Assembly: GCA_002494975.1 (NCBI GenBank)
Contig: DADI01000074.1
Location: 1,723 to 31,778 of the forward strand
Length of the DNA: 30,056 nt
Direction: 5' to 3'
DNA from: Euryarchaeota archaeon UBA556
Lineage (GTDB): Archaea; Thermoplasmatota; Poseidoniia; Poseidoniales; Thalassarchaeaceae
Positions 16,134-23,373 of this stretch are shown here, in pieces. Made by a program: the position numbers and the translations under genes. Under the pieces are notes generated by a model. That model saw only the letters and a program-made list of their open reading frames with translations, was not told the DNA's origin and searched no databases. The stretch's first letter is position 1, and every line of letters begins with the position of its first letter.

Positions 16134-17039
16134 ATGCAACAAGGCGCATTATTGATAGTTGGAGTAGGCGGTCTCGGATGCCTATGGGCCGAAAGATCAC
16201 ATTCTCGATGCTCACAATTTTCTGATTTATTGCTAATTGATGCTGATGAAGAAACATTCACTGGATCCCCTGAAGCTCATTGTTTACATCTTGATGCTTC
16301 AGGTGAAGCACGTGGTACTGCTGCTCTACCTAAGTTGGCAAAGCACCGTCTTAAAGAGGGTTTAGGTGATATTCAGCCATTACTTGATAACGCTGAATTA
16401 GTAGTAATTCTAACTTGCCTCGGTGGCGGTGTGGGTTCGGGAGCATCTTCGGAATTCGCTAATTTAGCTAAGAAATCAGATTGCCTAGTTGTCTCAATAG
16501 TGGGCTTCCCATTCGCCGAGCAACCTATGAGATATCAGTTAGCAGAAGAAAATTTCCCCTCTCTTTATGAAAATTCTAATGTATGTATTAGATTGAGTCT
16601 TGAAAGGCTCTCGTGGCAGGCTAGGCAAAGAGATCTTGACTGGAAAGAGGGAGCCGGATGGATTGAAGAATTAGTGGAGGGACTATTGATGACATTTGCA
16701 AATGTTGGTAAGATAAATCTCGATTTAATGGATTTCAGAACAATAGTCGAGAGGCCAGGGGATGCTACGATTTTAGTTGGTTCAGGTTCTAACAACTCTT
16801 TATCGGATGTAGTCAAAAAAGCGAGACAATCACCATTGTCTGACTTATCGGTAGATGGGGCCAAAGGATGTTGGATTCAAGTAGAAGGCGGTCCAGATAT
16901 GACGATATATCATCTCAACCAAGTCACAGACGAGTTTGTTTCTAGATTAGATCCTGATTGTCAAGTTTTATTGGGAGCTAGAGCGAGTGATGAAATGATT
17001 GGTAGGATAAGAATAGTTGCAGTAGTAAGTGGCCTTTGA
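16134..17039 (+). CDS. Divergent FtsZ/tubulin-family GTPase
   Basis: This 301-residue protein is recognisably of the FtsZ/CetZ fold but far from canonical FtsZ. N-terminal LIVGVGGLGC (7-16) takes the place of the FtsZ GVGGAGGN loop; LLLIDADEE follows as the second strand. The tubulin signature is L96-GGGVGSG-A104, where FtsZ has GGGTGTG. PFAEQPMRYQLAEENFPSL matches the FtsZ PF...R...A..G..L helix. The T7 catalytic loop is intact as N195-LDLMD200. The C-terminal domain fits through GAKGCWIQVEGGPDMTI and ends at RIRIVAVVSGL, the last FtsZ strand, so there is no C-terminal peptide for partner binding. The N-terminal part is shortened (no GAGxxP region). It may be a secondary cytoskeletal protein or a partner of another FtsZ. 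A TPR gene lies upstream. Confidence 0.8.
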   Translation: MQQGALLIVGVGGLGCLWAERSHSRCSQFSDLLLIDADEETFTGSPEAHCLHLDASGEARGTAALPKLAKHRLKEGLGDIQPLLDNAELVVILTCLGGGVGSGASSEFANLAKKSDCLVVSIVGFPFAEQPMRYQLAEENFPSLYENSNVCIRLSLERLSWQARQRDLDWKEGAGWIEELVEGLLMTFANVGKINLDLMDFRTIVERPGDATILVGSGSNNSLSDVVKKARQSPLSDLSVDGAKGCWIQVEGGPDMTIYHLNQVTDEFVSRLDPDCQVLLGARASDEMIGRIRIVAVVSGL

Positions 17040-17088
17040 ATACAATAATTACCGTTTAGTTCCTTAACTATGACCTCTCCCAAGGGGT

Positions 17089-17382
17089 ATGGCGAAGTTG
17101 AATAAGGCAGCCAGAGGGAAGCATCGATGGATTGGTTTCCTGACTTTTAAGGGAGAAATGTCTCGCGCGGATTGTGAAATCATTCTTTCTGAAATATTAC
17201 CTTCAGTTAAGTGGAAACTTTTTGATTTTAAGAAAATTGAGGGAGTGTATACAGGTATCATTAAAGTGCCTCTTGAGTCATATGAAGTCTCAATTCAATT
17301 GATTAATGAAGATCAACTATTGGAAACATTAACTTCATCAGGGAAAATAAACCTAGTTAGGCAGAGATTAGGCTTAAAATGA
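17089..17382 (+). CDS. RNase P protein component 2 (Pop5/Rpp14 family), probable
   Basis: This 97-residue protein probably belongs to the Pop5/Rpp14 family, a protein subunit of archaeal RNase P that matures tRNA 5' ends. Support comes from length, the opening RGKHRWIGFLTFKG (family: R-Y-I/L-x-F), a middle FKKIEGVYTGIIKVPLESYEVSIQLI (family: G-x-x-I-x-V-x-x-x-x-x-x-x-x-x-A-L) and the ending LTSSGKINLVRQRL, matching the family 'vSGTi-k-lr'. The usual GT of SGTI is GK here. AGGGG sits just before the ATG. The last 9 bases overlap the end of the convergent methyltransferase/biotin ligase gene. The assignment is by eye and not certain. Confidence 0.68.
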   Translation: MAKLNKAARGKHRWIGFLTFKGEMSRADCEIILSEILPSVKWKLFDFKKIEGVYTGIIKVPLESYEVSIQLINEDQLLETLTSSGKINLVRQRLGLK

Positions 17383-18750
17383 CCATTCTAAAGAATCTAT
17401 GTCTCGTATGTTTAATTGTTGATGTCCAGTAGTGGTTAATAATTCTCCATTACTTTCTAATTTTAAGACCCGGTGACCTTTTTGATTCTTTTTGAGACTA
17501 TACCCTCTGGATAATAATTTCGACAAATTCCTCCATGCCTCTGCTATATTTTTTGATTCTTCGGATTGATATCTCAGCAATGGGTGATGTTCCAAAAAAG
17601 ATGATAATTCTGTATCAATAATTCGGAATAATTCATCTAATTTTAATCCCATTGACTTCTGTTTCCAACCTCCGATTTTCAGTTCTTCTACATAGTCGTC
17701 GAATTGATTTATTCCTAAACCAATTCTTAAATTATCGTTTACCGAATCCATCTCAATCAAAATCCCTCCAATTTTCTCCCCTCTGGAATTAACGATGTCG
17801 TTAGGCCACTTGCAATATTGATCCAGTATGTTAGCGATTTTAGAGCCTATTAGTACTTGCAATAATCCTGGATCGATGGCTTCTAATATTGTTTTCCTGA
17901 TACTCCAAGTGGCCAAAAGATCTTGATGTTTTGAGATCCATGATGATCCTCTTCGCCCTCTTCCCCCAGTTTGTTTTTCAGTGATAACTCGCTGCCACCC
18001 TTTTTGAGGCAATTTTTTTGCTTCATCCATGGTTGATTCGCATTGTTTTAGTTTCTTTACTTGGTCTCCCAAACCTGGTTTCCAATATGCTAAAACTTCT
18101 AATTTTTCATCGAATAACCATCTAGAATCTAGCACTCTATGAGACCATCCAAAATCTGTCCAATGAATAGTCTTACTGGGGCTTTCAGGGTATTTTCTTT
18201 GTAATAAGATTACAAGTAATTCAGGGTCTAAATTATCTTTTTCTAATTCTAAGAATTCTGCTAACCTTTGCCCCCATGATTTATCTGCTAAATCGGACAT
18301 AGATGCCTCTTCGATCCATTCCAACCTTTCCTCGTTTTCGGAGGGGGGAGTTAAGTATGGCAAATTCCAAACAATTAATTTGACTCCTTTGGGTATGCTG
18401 AAATTATCTTCTCCAACTCCTCCTTCTCTAACAGATATTGCTTTTTCTAATCCTATTCTGCGGATATTTTCTTTTGTTGAAATGACAGCATATGGATTAA
18501 TATCTAGAGCCTCCACACTCCAATCATTTCTAGCTAATGCAATGCTAATAATTCCTGTCCCACATCCTATTTCTAGAGCTTTACCATTTGGTGATTTTAG
18601 ATTATTTATACAATTAATTAGGAGAGTCGAATCCTCTCTTGGAGGGTATACTGTTTTAGGCACCAATAATTCATAATCGCTACTTCCGTCTATACTGAAT
18701 AAAACTTCTTTAGAACCCGCATTCGGGATTATGTTTTTTTGGTCTTTCAA
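17374..18750 (-). CDS. Fused HemK/Mtq2-type methyltransferase and biotin-protein ligase
   Basis: The 458-residue protein has two enzyme halves. Residues 30-220 form a class I methyltransferase of the HemK/Mtq2 type: VYPPREDS, ALEIGCGTGI (58-67) for S-adenosylmethionine, ALDINPYAV, and NLPY (129-132) in place of the NPPY that binds the substrate glutamine in release factors. Residues 225-458 are a BirA-type ligase without a DNA-binding domain: ESTMDEA, QTGGRGRRG (260-268), KWPNDIV (314-320), EKIGGILIE and IGLGIN. The ligase should biotinylate the carrier encoded at 2499-2909. The start shown is TTG; an ideal AAGGAGG lies 8 bases before an in-frame ATC at 18763-18765, and a stop codon at 18784-18786 excludes any start further upstream. 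The NLPY change may alter the methyl acceptor. Confidence 0.9.
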   Translation of the reverse strand: MKDQKNIIPNAGSKEVLFSIDGSSDYELLVPKTVYPPREDSTLLINCINNLKSPNGKALEIGCGTGIISIALARNDWSVEALDINPYAVISTKENIRRIGLEKAISVREGGVGEDNFSIPKGVKLIVWNLPYLTPPSENEERLEWIEEASMSDLADKSWGQRLAEFLELEKDNLDPELLVILLQRKYPESPSKTIHWTDFGWSHRVLDSRWLFDEKLEVLAYWKPGLGDQVKKLKQCESTMDEAKKLPQKGWQRVITEKQTGGRGRRGSSWISKHQDLLATWSIRKTILEAIDPGLLQVLIGSKIANILDQYCKWPNDIVNSRGEKIGGILIEMDSVNDNLRIGLGINQFDDYVEELKIGGWKQKSMGLKLDELFRIIDTELSSFLEHHPLLRYQSEESKNIAEAWRNLSKLLSRGYSLKKNQKGHRVLKLESNGELLTTTGHQQLNIRDIDSLEWSF

Positions 18751-19050
18751 AAAGTCTTTTCTGATGCCTAAAACCTCCTTTTTTTAACAAACCTTTATCA
18801 TTGCCACCCTCGGTTTAGGTGTGCCGATTGGGACTCCCTAACCTGCACCCCCACTCCAGTGGTAGCCATGCCTCTACCATCAGATTCATAAATACCCCTT
18901 CAGTCCGACGACAGCCCAGCATATGCTATGGGCCTGTGGCATAGTCAAGAACATGGTCAAATTACACGATTGATGATTGAGGGTTATCTCTACCTCAAAT
19001 GTTCTTTTCTGGCTTGCAAGCCCATGTTTTTGCTGGAAGGTGGTGTGTAT
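18751..19050. other. Intergenic region upstream of the RNA polymerase operon
   Basis: This 300-base gap between divergent genes holds no tRNA or convincing gene. TTCATAAATA at 18885-18894 is the best TATA candidate for the polymerase operon, placing its transcript start near 18916 with a leader of about 130 bases. Right at that point is an imperfect hairpin, GCCCAGCATATGCTATGGGC (18914-18933). The leader stays open in the rpoH frame from 18928, but that 41-residue extension (MGLWHSQEHGQ...) looks non-conserved and I do not call it coding. At the other end AAGGAGG (18774-18780, minus) belongs to the methyltransferase/ligase gene. Confidence 0.5.
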
Positions 19051-19638
19051 TTGGCAGTAAAAAGTTCAACAAAAAAGAGACTAATGGAACTGGGCGTTTC
19101 TGAGGAACACGCTCACAAACTTGCTGACGACGCAAACATGGATGCTATCAAAAGAATGACAGTTGATCAGGTCGCAAAGAAAGTTGATTTGAAAACAGGC
19201 GATGATGAACTCGAAAATATCATGGGAATCATCCGTGAACAAATGGCTTCAAGAAAAAGGAGCCGTAGTGGGAGAATTACAATTTCTCGTAAATCAATAC
19301 TCGATGATGATATCCCTCAAGGTGAAGACAGGTTTAATGTATTGAATCATTTCCTTGTCCCTCATCATGAGTTAGTCCCTGTTAAAGATGAAGAAGCACA
19401 ACTGGCACCTTGGGATATGGCAGTTACTGAATCGGATGGAAGTGTTAGATTAGCCAAGGAATTACTTCCTAAGGTACTAATCACCGATCCTGCAATTCAG
19501 GCTATCAAAGAAGTTGAAGAAATAAATAATTCTGAACTTCCTGCAGGATGGTTAACTAACAGGATTGTTAAAGTAATTAGATACAGTAAGTCCGCAGGTT
19601 CGACTACTGCATTTAGATTGATTGTGGAGAGCACTTAA
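19051..19638 (+). CDS. rpoH: RNA polymerase subunit H (Rpb5-like) with N-terminal extension
   Basis: The C-terminal part of this 195-residue subunit is archaeal RpoH: HFLVPHHELVPVKDEEA, LPKVLITDPAIQAI and IVKVIRYSKSAGSTTAFRLIVES. Normal archaeal RpoH has only about 80 residues; here about 95 precede it. The first 42 residues (AVKSSTKKRLMELG...HAHKLADD) closely match the N-terminus of RpoA2 in the same operon. That match sets the start: the TTG at 19051, with GGAAGGTGGTG about 7 bases before, aligns with the RpoA2 ATG. The rest of the extension is basic (SRKRSRSGRITISRKS). An ATG at 19024 and one at 18928 are in frame but lie in the likely leader. It is 12 bases before rpoB. Confidence 0.9.
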   Translation: MAVKSSTKKRLMELGVSEEHAHKLADDANMDAIKRMTVDQVAKKVDLKTGDDELENIMGIIREQMASRKRSRSGRITISRKSILDDDIPQGEDRFNVLNHFLVPHHELVPVKDEEAQLAPWDMAVTESDGSVRLAKELLPKVLITDPAIQAIKEVEEINNSELPAGWLTNRIVKVIRYSKSAGSTTAFRLIVEST

Positions 19639-19650
19639 GGAGTTGTTATT

Positions 19651-22600
19651 ATGAAGGAAATTGTAGAGAGTTATTTTCAAAGAAGAAGTTTAGTCAATCA
19701 CCAGCTTATGTCATATAATGACACAATCTTAGGTGGAGAAAGCCGCATAAGCCGCATGGAAAAAATCGTAAGAAATATACGTGTAGGTACTGATGAAGCC
19801 GTGGAATTAATCCCTGGTGGGAAGGACGCTGGCGGTGCTATCAAACTCGACGTTTTAGAGAAAGAAATCTATGTTCGATTAAAGGGGCTCCGTTTAGGGA
19901 ACCCTACTATCCGTGAAGCGAACGGTGCTGAACATCCTGCTACGCCTATGGAATGTAGAATCCGAAAACTAACATATTTTTCACCTATATACATGGACTT
20001 CATAATTTACAGAGATGATATACCACCGGAACCGGGGCAGACCCATGGTTCCATTGAAGAATCAAGCGTACATATAGGAAATCTTCCAATAATGGTCAGA
20101 TCTGCCAGATGTAATTTACATCCTAATAATATAGCTGGTTCTCAAGACTCTCCTAGAAAATTATCTCCCAATACTTCTCCTGATGATGCAGAATATCATC
20201 AAACATTACTAAGAAAATTCGGAGAAGATCCGATGGATCCAGGTGGGTATTTCATTATCAATGGTACTGAGCGTGTGTTAATTTCTATGGAAGATCTTGC
20301 ACCAAACAGAGTGACCGTGGAGAAGAATAAGAAATATGCTCATGAGACCGAAGTGGCGAAAATCTTCTCACAAAAAGATGGTGTAAGAAAGCCTCTAAAT
20401 GTCGAAAAACGCCGTGATGGGATGTTAATGGTAAAAATCCCTAGCGCTGGTACAGCTGCAATTCCAGTAGTTTTACTAATGCGTGCTTTAGGTATGCAGA
20501 ATGATAGAGAGATATTTGCAGCTATTGCCGGTCCTGTCGAAGCAATGAAGTATACTGTTGCAAATCTGAATGATGTTAAAGACAACGAAGAATATGGTGT
20601 TGAAACTTCTGAAGAAGCAGTAGCATGGTTAGAAAAGAAATTTGCTCATGGTCAACAAAAAGAATATCGTGAATCACGTATTCAAAATATGCTAGATAAA
20701 GAATTACTCCCTCACCTCGGATCTCTACCAGAGGTCAGAGAAAAGAAAGCAATATTCTTAGGACGAATTGTCCGTCAAGTTTTGGAAATGGCTATTACCA
20801 ATAGAGATCCAAATGATAAAGATCATTATGCTAACAAGAGAGTACGTTTAGCCGGTGATTTAATTGAAGATTTATTCAGAGTTAGTTTACAACAACTTGC
20901 ACGTGACCTGAAGTATCAACTTGAGCGCCATCACAATAGAAAAAGAGATTTGAAAATCAATGCTTGTCTACGACCTGACGTATTAACTTCGAAAATTATG
21001 CACGCTTTAGCTACAGGTAACTGGGTAGGAGGACGTTCTGGCGTCAGTCAATTATTAGATAGAACAACATATTTAGCGGCACTTTCTCATATGAGGCGTG
21101 TAACTAGCCCTCTAGTAAGAAGTCAACCTCATTTCGAAGCTAGAGACTTGCATCCAACTCATTGGGGTAGATTATGCCCTAACGAAACACCTGAAGGTCA
21201 AAACTGTGGCCTTGTGAAGAATGCTGCTCAAATGATTGACGTTTCAGAAGAGGTTGCTGAATCAGAAGTAAAAGAATTACTGAAAGAAGCAGGCGTTGAT
21301 GATTCCCCTGCTGGCTGGGCTGACGGGTCAAGAATTCACGTTAATGGAGACATATTTGGTCTTCATAAGAGGCCTAACAAATTAGTGTCGCAGTTTAAGC
21401 GCCGCCGCCGTCAAGGACGTATAAGGCCAGAAGTTAGCATACGTCACGACTCAGAGAACAAGGATGTATACATCAATACCGATCGTGGTAGAATCCTTAG
21501 ACCCTTGCTCGTGTTAGAACAAGGTAGTTTAGTACTCTCAAAAAGAACTCTCGATGGATTAAGGGCAGGAGAGTTATCATTTAATGACCTAGTAAATACA
21601 GGAGTTGTAGAGTGGATAGATGCCGAGGAAGAAGAAGATCTTCTTGTAGCACCAAGACCTTTCGACTTACCGGAGTACTCTCCTAAACATTCCCGTCCAA
21701 TAAATCCTGCAAAGGTTGAATGGTTAAATCTTGGAGATTTAGAAAATAAGAAAGAAGCACACTTGAGTGCTGAAGTCCAATTACCTAATGGTGAGACCGT
21801 GACGGAAGAATTCAACGTCCCTCTAAATTATTATCAAGAAGATTTGGAAAAATTGCTCACGCAACAGACAAAACAAAACACAGTACTTGCGTATACTCAT
21901 GTAGAGATCGACCCCCAGTTAATATTGGGTGTTTGTGCATCTCTAGTGCCTTACCCAGAACACAATTCTACACCAAGAGTAACTGGTGGAACTGCTATGG
22001 TCAAGCAAAGCCTTGGCCTTCCAAGTTCTAATTACAGACTTCGTCCTGATACTAGGGCTCACATTATGCATTACCCTCAACAATCTATAGTTGGTACAAG
22101 AGCTATGAAGTCAACCGGATTCAAGCAGAGACCAGGTGGTCAGAACTTTGTTGTTGCAATAATGAGCCATCATGGTTACAACATGCAAGACGCCATTGTA
22201 ATGAACAGAGCATCCGTAGAACGTTCACTAGGACGTTCATCATTCATTAGAACTTATAATGCTGAAAATAAGAGATTCCCTGGCGGACAGGAAGAAAGAA
22301 TCGAAGTTCCAGGGACTGGCCTTGATGAAATTAAGGGTTTGAAATCATTCAACAGTTATTCACACCTTGAAAGAGACGGTTTACCTGTACCTGAAGAATT
22401 CCTGACTAGCGGTGCTCCTGATTCAAAGGTTCTAGTTGGTAAAACGAGCCCTCCTAGATTCCTCGAAGAATCTGCAGGAGCATTCTTACAAGCTCAAGAG
22501 AGAAGAGAATCATCAATGATGGTTAGGAATGGAGAATATGGTTGGGTCGACAACGTATTCGTGACAGAATCTTTAGACTCTGGACGCTTAGTTAGAATCA

Positions 22601-23373
22601 CTCTAAGAACTAATAAAATCCCTGAGTTAGGGGATAAATTTGCTTCAAGACATGGTCAAAAAGGAATTATCGGTAGACTTGTTGATGAAGAAGACATGCC
22701 ATTCACAGTTAATGGTGTAGTGCCTGATGTGCTAATTAATCCTCATGCGATTCCTTCAAGGATGACTGTGGCTCACGTTTTAGAGATGATTGGCGGAAAA
22801 GTAGGTTCTATGGAAGGTCGCCAAATAGATGGTACAGCATTCACGGGTGAAAAAGAAGAATCTCTTCGTTCAGGATTGCTTAGAAACGGTTACAATCATA
22901 CAGGTCGAGAAAGAATGATTAGTGGTGAGACGGGAGAAGAGTTCCCTGCAGATGTCTTTGTTGGAGTAATTTACTATCAGAGATTACATCACCTAGTAAG
23001 TAGTAAATTGCATGCTAGAAGCCGTGGTCGTGTACAAATTCTAACAAGGCAGCCTACTGAAGGACGTGCTCGCCAGGGTGGTCTAAGATTTGGAGAAATG
23101 GAGCGTGATTGTTTAATTTCTCACGGAGCCTCAATGGTAATTAAAGATCGTTTACTTGATGAATCCGATGGTTGGAACCTCATGGTATGTAACACCACAG
23201 GATGTGGGCATATCGCTTACTTTGATTGGAAACGCAGGACTACTGTGTGCCCATACTGTGGAGACAGGGCCGATGTACATACGGTCCAAACTTCATATGC
23301 ATTCAAGCTACTACTGGACGAAATGAAAAGTCTTGGAGTTGCTATGAGACTTGAACTGGAGGACCGAAGATGA
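19651..23373 (+). CDS. rpoB: RNA polymerase subunit B (single, unsplit)
   Basis: The 1240-residue protein is the complete second-largest polymerase subunit; in many euryarchaea it is split into B'' and B', here it is not. Visible landmarks are GGYFIINGTERVLISMEDLAPN, NKRVRLAGDL, RTTYLAALSHMRRV, THWGRLCPNETPEGQNCGL, MSHHGYNMQDAIVMN, GDKFASRHGQKG (about 993-1004) and a C-terminal zinc ribbon with CNTTGCGH and CPYCG (from about 1179). About 80 residues near 668-746 (from PRPFDLPEYSPKH to KQNTVLA) form an extra segment just before HVEIDPQLILG. GGAG precedes the ATG by about 10 bases. The stop overlaps the rpoA1 start (ATGA). Confidence 0.98.
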   Translation: MKEIVESYFQRRSLVNHQLMSYNDTILGGESRISRMEKIVRNIRVGTDEAVELIPGGKDAGGAIKLDVLEKEIYVRLKGLRLGNPTIREANGAEHPATPMECRIRKLTYFSPIYMDFIIYRDDIPPEPGQTHGSIEESSVHIGNLPIMVRSARCNLHPNNIAGSQDSPRKLSPNTSPDDAEYHQTLLRKFGEDPMDPGGYFIINGTERVLISMEDLAPNRVTVEKNKKYAHETEVAKIFSQKDGVRKPLNVEKRRDGMLMVKIPSAGTAAIPVVLLMRALGMQNDREIFAAIAGPVEAMKYTVANLNDVKDNEEYGVETSEEAVAWLEKKFAHGQQKEYRESRIQNMLDKELLPHLGSLPEVREKKAIFLGRIVRQVLEMAITNRDPNDKDHYANKRVRLAGDLIEDLFRVSLQQLARDLKYQLERHHNRKRDLKINACLRPDVLTSKIMHALATGNWVGGRSGVSQLLDRTTYLAALSHMRRVTSPLVRSQPHFEARDLHPTHWGRLCPNETPEGQNCGLVKNAAQMIDVSEEVAESEVKELLKEAGVDDSPAGWADGSRIHVNGDIFGLHKRPNKLVSQFKRRRRQGRIRPEVSIRHDSENKDVYINTDRGRILRPLLVLEQGSLVLSKRTLDGLRAGELSFNDLVNTGVVEWIDAEEEEDLLVAPRPFDLPEYSPKHSRPINPAKVEWLNLGDLENKKEAHLSAEVQLPNGETVTEEFNVPLNYYQEDLEKLLTQQTKQNTVLAYTHVEIDPQLILGVCASLVPYPEHNSTPRVTGGTAMVKQSLGLPSSNYRLRPDTRAHIMHYPQQSIVGTRAMKSTGFKQRPGGQNFVVAIMSHHGYNMQDAIVMNRASVERSLGRSSFIRTYNAENKRFPGGQEERIEVPGTGLDEIKGLKSFNSYSHLERDGLPVPEEFLTSGAPDSKVLVGKTSPPRFLEESAGAFLQAQERRESSMMVRNGEYGWVDNVFVTESLDSGRLVRITLRTNKIPELGDKFASRHGQKGIIGRLVDEEDMPFTVNGVVPDVLINPHAIPSRMTVAHVLEMIGGKVGSMEGRQIDGTAFTGEKEESLRSGLLRNGYNHTGRERMISGETGEEFPADVFVGVIYYQRLHHLVSSKLHARSRGRVQILTRQPTEGRARQGGLRFGEMERDCLISHGASMVIKDRLLDESDGWNLMVCNTTGCGHIAYFDWKRRTTVCPYCGDRADVHTVQTSYAFKLLLDEMKSLGVAMRLELEDRR

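Noticed and set aside
18820..18900. Possible tRNA or small RNA in the G/C-rich spacer
   Set aside because: I searched for acceptor, anticodon and T-loop segments (GGTTCRANYCC) on both strands and found none.
18914..18933. Hairpin GCCCAGCATATGCTATGGGC as a riboswitch or attenuator
   Set aside because: A single short imperfect hairpin with a two-base bulge is not enough evidence; mentioned only as part of the leader.
18928..19050. 41-residue N-terminal addition to RpoH (MGLWHSQEHGQ...)
   Set aside because: The match between RpoH and RpoA2 begins exactly at the TTG 19051, which has its own SD; the upstream part looks like leader.
21444..21815. A 123-codon minus-strand frame
   Set aside because: Antisense to rpoB; Ser/Arg-rich product typical of the complement of coding sequence.
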